This document shows positions 56,804 through 64,000 of a stretch of DNA of 64,000 nt, piece by piece. Each line of letters opens with the position of its first letter. Position 1 is the first letter of the stretch. Under the pieces are notes generated by a model. It saw only the letters and a list, made by a program, of their open reading frames with translations. It was not told the origin of the DNA and did not search any database. The DNA comes from Candidatus Peregrinibacteria bacterium (lineage in GTDB: Bacteria > Patescibacteriota > Gracilibacteria > UM-FILTER-43-11). Both the position numbers and the translations under genes were made by a program. The stretch is taken from positions 1 through 64,000 of the forward strand of contig JAFGCR010000009.1 in the NCBI GenBank assembly GCA_016932495.1, written 5' to 3'.

Positions 56804-56866
56804 ACATTTAACATGTGACCATTGACATGTGACATCGGTCAATTGTCAAATGTTAAAGGTCACATG
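56804..56866. repeat. 4+4 heptamer hairpin at the alr 3' end
   Basis: ACATTTA ACATGTG ACCATTG ACATGTG -acatcgg- TCAATTG TCAAATG TTAAAGG TCACATG. Confidence 0.9.
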
Positions 56867-57978
56867 TAAATCCGTGGGATTCGTTCATTTATACGTGTCG
56901 TCACTTCATAATTGATGGTCTGGCTTTGTTCTGCGATTTCTTCAGCGGTAATATGTTCCTTGCCCTGACATCCAAGCAATACCACTTCATCTTCCAGTTT
57001 TACACCTGGAATATCGGTTATATCCACCATGATCATGTTCATGCAAACCCGGCCGATGACCGGCGCCTTTTTCCCCCTTATCAGCACCGCCCCCCGATTG
57101 CTCAAAAGCCGTACAAATCCGTCATAATACCCCACAGGGATGATGGCGATCCGGCCGCTATGGGGCATTTCATACGTGCAGCCGTAACCGATCAGCGCCC
57201 CCTGTTTCACTTCCTTTACCTGCGCCACCACGGTTTTCCAGGTGAGGGCTGGCTTAAGGGTGATATCAATACCCGCCCGCTTAGCAGCCTGTTCGGTCTT
57301 GTCGCTGGGCCACAGGCCGTAATTGCCGATACCCGTCCTAACAAAATTAAAATACGCTTCCGGCAGTAAAATGGTCGCCGCGGTGTTGGCGCAATGTCGG
57401 TAATGAGGGGCATGACCGCTTTTTTCCAGTAAATGGACGGCTTTATTAAATTCTTTCAGCTGATAGAGCGCGTATTCATGGTTGATGCGGTCTTCCAGAT
57501 TGGCAAAATGCGTCGAGACCCCTTTTAATATAAGGTGCGGGTGTTGTTGCACCTGCCGGATGAAATCAGGAAGGTCGGAAAGTTCAATGCCCTGGCGGTG
57601 GTTTCCGGTCTCGATTTTTAAGTGAATGCCGACTTTTTTTCCGATTTTTCCTAATTTTTTCACGGTTTCCAGATTATAGACCACCAGTTCCGTATTAACC
57701 GGCAGATCAGTTAGATCCGACAGGGGAGTGTAGCCGATGATCAGCAGGGGGATTCTGATGCCGGCTTTTCGCAGGATCTTAGCTTCAAAAAGCGCGTTTA
57801 CGCATAAATAGTCCGCCCCGTTCTCTTCAAAGATCCGCGCACACTCCGTAAGGCCATGGCCATACGCGTTGGCTTTGACCGCGGGCGCCAGCACCACCTC
57901 TTTTCCGACCAGTTTACGGAACATTTTCAGGTTATGCACCAGAGCCGGTTCGCTGATTTCCACCCACGTTAAATCCAT
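56860..57978 (-). CDS. alr: Alanine racemase
   Basis: LAPAVKANAYGHGLTECARIFEENGADYLCVNALFEA; GIGNYGLWPS; RVCMNMIMVDIT. Confidence 0.95.
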   Translation of the reverse strand: MDLTWVEISEPALVHNLKMFRKLVGKEVVLAPAVKANAYGHGLTECARIFEENGADYLCVNALFEAKILRKAGIRIPLLIIGYTPLSDLTDLPVNTELVVYNLETVKKLGKIGKKVGIHLKIETGNHRQGIELSDLPDFIRQVQQHPHLILKGVSTHFANLEDRINHEYALYQLKEFNKAVHLLEKSGHAPHYRHCANTAATILLPEAYFNFVRTGIGNYGLWPSDKTEQAAKRAGIDITLKPALTWKTVVAQVKEVKQGALIGYGCTYEMPHSGRIAIIPVGYYDGFVRLLSNRGAVLIRGKKAPVIGRVCMNMIMVDITDIPGVKLEDEVVLLGCQGKEHITAEEIAEQSQTINYEVTTRINERIPRIYM

Positions 57979-57986
57979 AAACGAAG

Positions 57987-58073
57987 TGACGTTATGACAA
58001 TATGACGATATGACAAAAGGGCAACGATATCAACAAGTCTGCCTTGTCATTTCGTCATATCGTCGTTTCGTTA
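57987..58073. repeat. 4+4 octamer inverted repeat between alr and ftsL-like genes
   Basis: TGACGTTA TGACAATA TGACGATA TGACAAAA ... CCTTGTCA TTTCGTCA TATCGTCG TTTCGTTA. Confidence 0.9.
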
Positions 58074-58460
58074 TTTAGACGCAATCGCCGTATCTCCGCG
58101 GATAAACAGCGGCGTGTCGGTTTTGACCATCCTCTGGATCTTCGGGTCGTTCTGAATATTGGCAAGCGCCTGCACACGGGCGATCTCCATATCCCACACC
58201 TCGTTTTCTGTCAAAAGCTGGGAGCGCTGGACTTCCAGATTCTTTAAAGCATAGCCTTTGGTGGCGTTTTGGTTGGAATTGGCGAGGTACGCAAGACTGA
58301 TAAACGCTACAAGAGCGATAATTACAAATACGAGCGCATTAACACCCACCTCCACTTTGTGAGATAGCGGATCTCGTCGCACTTTTGTTGGGTTATTGTC
58401 TATATAAAGTGCTGCAGACATGAATCTATGTGTTTGTGTCGGGCAGTTGAGGTTGATCAT
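58071..58460 (-). CDS. FtsL-like single-TM coiled-coil protein
   Basis: TM ALVFVIIALVAFISLAYLA plus short coiled coil; directly downstream of rsmH. Confidence 0.6.
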   Translation of the reverse strand: MINLNCPTQTHRFMSAALYIDNNPTKVRRDPLSHKVEVGVNALVFVIIALVAFISLAYLANSNQNATKGYALKNLEVQRSQLLTENEVWDMEIARVQALANIQNDPKIQRMVKTDTPLFIRGDTAIASK

Positions 58461-59386
58461 AATCGCTCGGCAGCCCGCAGTTTCGCACTGCGCGAACGCG
58501 GGTTCTGCTCGACCTCAATACCTGTTGGTATTATAGGCCGTTTGGTTAAGAGATAAAGTTTTTTTTGAAAATTACATTGACAGAGAGGTAATTCCTTGGG
58601 ACAAATACAATCCCTGGTGTAGTAACGGAAAATGTTTTTAACAAGTCGGTCTTCGAGCGAGTGGTAAGAGATCGCGGCGATCCGGCCCTTGGGCGCGAGG
58701 AGGTCGATCGCCTGATGCAGGGCGCTTTCCAGCACTTCCAGTTCACGGTTCACATAGATGCGGAGCGCCTGAAAGGTGCGGGTGGCGGGATGGCGCCCTA
58801 TTTTTCCTTTGGAAGTAGTCTTGATGATCTCGGCTAACTGCAGTGTGTTTGCAATGGGATGTTTTTTACGTTCATTCACAATGGCCTTTGCGATGACTCT
58901 CGACCGTCTTTCATCACCATACTGATAGATCAGATCCGCCAATTTTTTTTCGTTATACGTGTTGATGACGAGTTGGGCGGTTAATTCCTGAGTTTGGTCA
59001 TAACGCATATCGAGCGGCCCTTCTTTCTGAAAAGAAAAACCGCGTTCGGGAATGTCCACATGCGGAGAAGAGAGTCCGAGATCAAATAGGATGGCATCCG
59101 GGTTCCCGAATCGATGACGTTCAATCTCAGTTTTCAGGTTTTCAAAATTGGAATGAACGTAGATAATTTGTTTTTCAAATTTTTTCAGACGCTGTTTCGC
59201 CTTTTTTAAATTCGTTTCATCCTGATCAAAAGCCATCAGCTTGCCCTTAGGGCCGATTTTTTTTAAGATTGCTTCACTATGTCCGCCCAGTCCCAGGGTA
59301 CAATCCACCACTCTGTTGCCGGCTCGAAGATTTAAAAGATCAATCGTCTCACTGAGTAAAACTGGAATATGTAACTGTTTATCCAT
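58457..59386 (-). CDS. rsmH: 16S rRNA (cytosine1402-N4)-methyltransferase
   Basis: HIPVLLSETIDLLNLRAGNRVVDCTLGLGGHSEAIL; GLSSPHVDIPERGFSF; FQALRIYVNRELEVLESAL. Confidence 0.95.
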   Translation of the reverse strand: MDKQLHIPVLLSETIDLLNLRAGNRVVDCTLGLGGHSEAILKKIGPKGKLMAFDQDETNLKKAKQRLKKFEKQIIYVHSNFENLKTEIERHRFGNPDAILFDLGLSSPHVDIPERGFSFQKEGPLDMRYDQTQELTAQLVINTYNEKKLADLIYQYGDERRSRVIAKAIVNERKKHPIANTLQLAEIIKTTSKGKIGRHPATRTFQALRIYVNRELEVLESALHQAIDLLAPKGRIAAISYHSLEDRLVKNIFRYYTRDCICPKELPLCQCNFQKKLYLLTKRPIIPTGIEVEQNPRSRSAKLRAAERL

Positions 59387-59401
59387 TTGCGTTTCGGATT
59401 T

Positions 59402-59466
59402 ACATATGACATCTGACAGCTGACATCTGACAGAAAGGTCAAATGTCAAATGTCAGGTGTCAGATG
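59402..59466. repeat. 4+4 heptamer hairpin upstream of rsmH
   Basis: ACATATG ACATCTG ACAGCTG ACATCTG -acagaaagg- TCAAATG TCAAATG TCAGGTG TCAGATG. Confidence 0.92.
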
Positions 59467-59815
59467 TTTATAAAAAAATCAGTCATGGCATTCAGATATT
59501 ACGTAAATAATGGCGTGCCAGACGGATTTAAATTTGTTATAAAAATTCATCGTATATTTTTTAGTTTTGCCCTTCAGTTACCAATTTAAGCTGTATAAAT
59601 TTTTTGGTCAATAACAAATTTTGTGTTCAACTTTTGACACCATGTCCAAGTTGTATACATTTTTGGTTCAGGAAAGCGGAAAAGTAACAATTTTGTTACA
59701 GAAAAAATTGGTTGTCATATACAGAAAATATTTTTAAATAATTTAATTTTTTCATGTATGCTTGATAGGCGATGATTTTTTCGTTATGCTTTCACACGCA
59801 AATTTAAAAAAACAC

Positions 59816-61081
59816 ATGCATCAATCTACTACTTTAAAAAACGGACTGCGCATCATCACCACCCCTATTGAGGGCACCAAATCCGTGACCGTGCTTTGTC
59901 TGGTCGGGGCAGGTTCCCGTTATGAGAATAAAAAGATCAGCGGGATTTCCCATTTCCTGGAGCATTTGTTTTTTAAGGGGGCGGAACGGTACCAGAACGC
60001 GGCGGAAGTCGCCTCGGCTATCGATTCTGTGGGCGGGGATTTTAACGCGTTTACGGGCAAAGAATATGCCGGTTATTACGTCAAACTGGCGTCTCATAAA
60101 AAAGAAGTGGCTTTTGATGTGATCGGCGACATGATGCTGAATGCCACCTTCCTTCCGCACGAGATTGACAAGGAAAGGGGGGTGATTCTGGAGGAATACA
60201 ATATGTATCAGGATACCCCCATGTATCAGGTGGGCTGGGATTTTGAAAAACTGCTGTTTGGTGATCAGCCCATGGGCTGGGACCAGATTGGTGAAAAAGC
60301 AATCATCAAATCCCTCACGCGGGATCAGATCGTGGATTACAAGGAAGCGTTGTACACGCCGGACAATACAATTGTCAGTGTGGCGGGTGATATCACCGAG
60401 AAGGAGGCCAAGAGTCTGGTGGAAAAATATTTTCCGTTTGAAGAGATAGAAAGGGGGTTGGAGCCGGCGCCTTACCGGCCCGTCAAAGGAGGTGACAAAG
60501 CCATCCTTCAGGAGAAAAAGACGGAACAGGCGCATATCATTGTAGGGGTCGAAGGAATGCCGGCCCGCCATAAAGATAATTATACTGAAAAGATCCTCAG
60601 TATCATTCTGGGCGGCAATATGAGTTCACGGATGTTCCTGAATGTACGGGAGGCGAAGGGGCTGGCTTATTATATCCGTACCACCACCGACGATTACACC
60701 GACACCGGGACCCTGAGTACGGCAGCGGGCGTGGACCTGACCAGGATCGACCTGGCTATCGAAGCGATTTTGGTGGAATACCGCAAGGTCATGGAAAAGA
60801 AAGTAGGGGACGAGGAATTAAAAAAAGCAAAAGATTTTATGAAAGGGAAGATCATCCTGCGGCTGGAAGACAGCGAAGAATACGCCCATTTAATGGGAAA
60901 ACAGGCCTTACTCTTTCCCAAAATCGATACTCTGGAAGACATTCTGCACAAGATCGATGCCGTGACCGCCGATGACATCCTGCGCCTGAGCCGGAAGATA
61001 CTGGAAGAAAAAAACTTGCGCGTCGCCCTGATCGGGCCGTATAAAGATAAGGAACATTTTTCAAAATTATTGCATTATTAA
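59816..61081 (+). CDS. M16 family (pitrilysin-like) zinc peptidase
   Basis: GISHFLEHLFFKGAERY (HxxEH); DFNAFTGKEYAGYYVK; start may be 59786. Confidence 0.93.
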   Translation: MHQSTTLKNGLRIITTPIEGTKSVTVLCLVGAGSRYENKKISGISHFLEHLFFKGAERYQNAAEVASAIDSVGGDFNAFTGKEYAGYYVKLASHKKEVAFDVIGDMMLNATFLPHEIDKERGVILEEYNMYQDTPMYQVGWDFEKLLFGDQPMGWDQIGEKAIIKSLTRDQIVDYKEALYTPDNTIVSVAGDITEKEAKSLVEKYFPFEEIERGLEPAPYRPVKGGDKAILQEKKTEQAHIIVGVEGMPARHKDNYTEKILSIILGGNMSSRMFLNVREAKGLAYYIRTTTDDYTDTGTLSTAAGVDLTRIDLAIEAILVEYRKVMEKKVGDEELKKAKDFMKGKIILRLEDSEEYAHLMGKQALLFPKIDTLEDILHKIDAVTADDILRLSRKILEEKNLRVALIGPYKDKEHFSKLLHY

Positions 61082-61088
61082 AAATAAC

Positions 61089-61168
61089 AAATTTTAAATT
61101 TTAAATTTTAAATTTTAATTTAATAGGGTAAATTGTAATTTGTTATTTGTCATTTAAAATTTAAAATA
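61089..61168. repeat. Heptamer block (4x AAATTTT) with inverted AAATAACAAATT/AATTTGTTATTT, before ndk
   Basis: Direct reading. Confidence 0.65.
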
Positions 61169-61170
61169 TT

Positions 61171-61632
61171 ATGGAACGAACTTTGGTCTTAATCAAACCC
61201 GACGCGCTCCAGCGCGGATTAATCGGAAGAGTGATGAGCTATCTGGAAGACAAGGGCCTGACCCTGGTCGGCAACAAGATGATGCAATTGGACGATGATT
61301 TGCTTCACGAACATTACGCCCATCTGGTCGATAAACCTTTCTTTAAAGGCATTGCTGATTTTATGAAAAGCACCCCTGTCATCGTGCAATGCTGGGAAGG
61401 GCAGGAGTGTGTGGAAGTGGTCCGGAAACTCTGCGGGGTTACCAACGCCCGTGATGCCGCGCCCGGCACGATCCGCGGGGATCTGGGGATGAGCGTGCAG
61501 AGCAATTTGATCCATGCCTCCGACAGCCTGGAAACCGCCAAGGTCGAAGTGCCGCGTTTCTTTAAAAAAGAAGAACTGTTCAGTTACAACAAAAAGAACT
61601 ACGAATACATCTACGCCCCGGACGAGAAATAA
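61171..61632 (+). CDS. ndk: Nucleoside diphosphate kinase
   Basis: ERTLVLIKPDALQRGLIGRV; NLIHASDSLETAKVEVPRFF. Confidence 0.97.
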   Translation: MERTLVLIKPDALQRGLIGRVMSYLEDKGLTLVGNKMMQLDDDLLHEHYAHLVDKPFFKGIADFMKSTPVIVQCWEGQECVEVVRKLCGVTNARDAAPGTIRGDLGMSVQSNLIHASDSLETAKVEVPRFFKKEELFSYNKKNYEYIYAPDEK

Positions 61633-61643
61633 TTAATTTATTG

Positions 61644-61709
61644 ATAGTGTAAGCGGCAAGTGCAAGTTAAGAATAAGAGCCTTGCACATGCACTTTACAC
61701 TTGCACTAT
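61644..61709. repeat. Degenerate ~7-bp-unit hairpin between ndk and the convergent RlpA-like gene
   Basis: ATAGTGTAAGCGGCAAGTGCAAG / CTTGCACATGCACTTTACACTTGCACTAT. Confidence 0.75.
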
Positions 61710-64000
61710 TCAGTGTAGATCAATGTAATCTTAATTATCCCCAGATTATCCTGTTCGATACCGATGCCGATATCTTTCCATTTGCTGTCTTTCAGCTGGG
61801 CGTTTTCACCGGCTTGGGCAATGGCATCGGAAAAACTGGAATTACCCATAATATAGGTGCCGAGCGACACATTCACGCCCGCATCACGGATGGTGTCCAC
61901 CAGGGACGCCCCGCTGCCGTCCGTGAAATCAAAAAAGTCCTCATCCGCCATCTTCTGGCTCCAGGCCTGGGCAAGGGTGTTTAAGTTGTCTTTCAGGGTC
62001 AGGGCGCTGGACCGGCCGTCATTGATGTTTTCAAGCAGAGTGCTTCGAAGGCCGGCCAGATCACTCAGGTCAAGCGGATCCGTGGAAAAAAGCTGGACCA
62101 CGATGTAACTGCCATCGCTGTCTTTGGTGATGCCGAAGCCGACACGCGTCCATTCTTCCGACAGGATGTTCGACCGGTGAATGGCACTTCGCATCAGGCC
62201 GTATTCCGCGAGGGTCAGATTCGTGTCTTTAGCCAGGTTTTCACCGATCTGCGTCTGGATGCCGTAATTGGCGCGCAGGTCATTGACGGTACGCCCCTGT
62301 TTATCCCAGTGGCTGAAATAGCCGCTTCGCACCATATCGTCACTGCGGGCCTGAGCCAGGCTGTTTAAGCTGTCATCGATTTTTAAAGGCGCCATCTGAT
62401 GCTCGTTCCGGTCACGGTTGACCAGGCTGAGGAACTGGAGTTTCAGGTCGGAAAGATTATCCCCCAGGTCTTCCGGCTGGCCGGAGGAAAGGTCCCGCGG
62501 GCTGGGCAGAAGCGGGTATTGGTTGCGGACGTAGATCGGAGCGTTTAAAACGGCAAGGCCTTCAGCATTGTTCACTTCTATAAAATGAAGGCCGGTTTTT
62601 TCCGTGGTATAACGGGCAGTCAGAGAATAGTTCCCGGCAGAAAAGACATCGATCCCCACGGCGTTTTCATGAGGGGTGGCGGAACCGCTTGCTATTTCGA
62701 TCTCATGTACTTTTCCGCTGGGCAGGATGACTGCGGCTTTTGAACGGATGTCGACTTTCGGCCTGAGGACCGCCTGGATATCGTTTTTCAGGATCGCGTT
62801 TTCCGTTAAGCTCACAAGTTCGATCTCATCTTCATTCAGCTGGTATTCATAATGGTCGCTGGCTAAAAAGGTCTTTTCAGCGGCCGGGCTCCACACGATC
62901 TGGACCGGTTCCAGAAGAGAACTTTTGGTTAAAGCCGCGCCCCGCAGGGAAAGGTCGACATTGCCTGCCTGAAAAGTCGTGAATTCTTTGTAGACCGGCG
63001 ACCATTGGGTCAGGTCATGAAGGATATAGCTTTTATGCAGTCCTCCCTGGGAGAACGTGAGCTTAAAAAGGTTGTAATTTCCCTGATCCCACCGCATGAC
63101 CGTGTTGCCTTCCTGGTAATCCAGTTCAAAGCCGGCCACGGCCGCCATGCTTGTGCTCTGGACTTCTTCAATACAGGTATTTTTCAGCACTTTGATCTGC
63201 CGGATATTGCTGGTGCCGGATTCCCCCGGGAGGATCCCGAGCCGGAAATCACCCTCTTTAGGGAAGCGGACAGAAAGGGTGAAGCGGCCGCTTTTAACAT
63301 CCCCGTAAAATGCGGTCTGATTGTCATCACTGTCCACCAGAAAAGCGCTGACCGTGCTGGTGTTGACAGAGGTGGTTCCGCGTAAAGTCAGCACATCATC
63401 CAGGATCATCCGCGTGGGGATGGTCTCGTCCAGGGTGATTTTTTCAAAGGCGTTTTTTTCGATGTATTTCAGGCTGTCCGCGTCCGGACAATAGACCTTA
63501 GACGTGTTCAGTATGTCGCTTTTTAAAAGATCGGTCAGGGATGATGAAGATTCGGTCACCGGGTCCTGGGTGACTTCGATTTTGACCTCGATGATCCCGC
63601 GGGAAAGCGGGGCGATGTATTCAAAGGCCGCCTTGGAAAGGTCGATGATCCGGTTGGGGTCGGACACATAAGGCCCGCGGTCATTCACGCGAACCACGAC
63701 CGATTTACCGGTTTCTACACTAGTCACCTTAAGCCGTGTGCCGAAAGAATAGGTCAGGTGGGCGGCCGTAAAGGCGGAGGCGTCGAAGATCTCACCGCTG
63801 GCGGTGGTCTTGCCGTGGAATTTTTCACCGTAATAACTGGCCTTGCCGTCGGCCATAATAAAATCGTTCGTGGCCAGCCGGTACATCAGCTCTGCCAGCA
63901 TTCCCCGGGTGACTGGCGTGGCGGGATAGACATTTTCGCCGGAGGACTGGTCGAGCAGTCCAGCCAGCCGGGCGTATTCAAAATAAGAACCGAACCAGGC
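61706..64000 (-). CDS. Surface protein: SLH, RlpA-like DPBB and two CAP/SCP-like domains (5' end beyond window)
   Basis: ASYYGEKFHGKTTASGEIFDASAFTAAHLTYSFGTRLKVTSVETGKSVVVRVNDRGPY; LVNRDRNEHQMAPLKIDDSLNSLAQARSDDM; frame stays open to 64000 (YPATPVTRGMLAELMYRL). Confidence 0.88.
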   Translation of the reverse strand, partial: AWFGSYFEYARLAGLLDQSSGENVYPATPVTRGMLAELMYRLATNDFIMADGKASYYGEKFHGKTTASGEIFDASAFTAAHLTYSFGTRLKVTSVETGKSVVVRVNDRGPYVSDPNRIIDLSKAAFEYIAPLSRGIIEVKIEVTQDPVTESSSSLTDLLKSDILNTSKVYCPDADSLKYIEKNAFEKITLDETIPTRMILDDVLTLRGTTSVNTSTVSAFLVDSDDNQTAFYGDVKSGRFTLSVRFPKEGDFRLGILPGESGTSNIRQIKVLKNTCIEEVQSTSMAAVAGFELDYQEGNTVMRWDQGNYNLFKLTFSQGGLHKSYILHDLTQWSPVYKEFTTFQAGNVDLSLRGAALTKSSLLEPVQIVWSPAAEKTFLASDHYEYQLNEDEIELVSLTENAILKNDIQAVLRPKVDIRSKAAVILPSGKVHEIEIASGSATPHENAVGIDVFSAGNYSLTARYTTEKTGLHFIEVNNAEGLAVLNAPIYVRNQYPLLPSPRDLSSGQPEDLGDNLSDLKLQFLSLVNRDRNEHQMAPLKIDDSLNSLAQARSDDMVRSGYFSHWDKQGRTVNDLRANYGIQTQIGENLAKDTNLTLAEYGLMRSAIHRSNILSEEWTRVGFGITKDSDGSYIVVQLFSTDPLDLSDLAGLRSTLLENINDGRSSALTLKDNLNTLAQAWSQKMADEDFFDFTDGSGASLVDTIRDAGVNVSLGTYIMGNSSFSDAIAQAGENAQLKDSKWKDIGIGIEQDNLGIIKITLIYTE

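Overview
About 64 kb of a bacterial chromosome with a dense gene layout and roughly 50% GC by eye. Gene content (NusA, RadA, ClpP, GatB, RF2, CarB, type IV pilus cassette, LCP and DUF4012 proteins, RlpA/SLH/CAP surface protein) is compatible with a Patescibacteria/CPR-like lineage such as Peregrinibacteria. That placement is inference only. TGA is a normal stop, and RF2 carries a canonical UAU-CUU-UGA-C frameshift site, so code 11 applies. I support about 54 CDSs, two tRNA-Leu genes, an L10 leader with attenuator, several terminators and promoters, one REP-associated (Y1) transposase gene and one interrupted GIY-YIG ORF. The strongest unexplained signal is in the intergenic DNA. Many gaps hold a hairpin made of four tandem short units (strictly 7 bp at most loci, 8 bp at one, 11 bp at others), a short spacer, then four tandem reverse-complement units. 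The word differs by locus but the 4+4 architecture recurs. Stop-containing words sit at gene ends, often supply the stop codons, and can close all three frames on both strands. The stop-free word ATTCGAA appears as exactly four copies inside two housekeeping genes (tgt and carB). One such hairpin encloses a four-helix-bundle (S23-like) ORF, and a different inverted-repeat family encloses the GIY-YIG ORF. There are also three perfect 28-40 bp palindromes, one of them inside the transposase gene.
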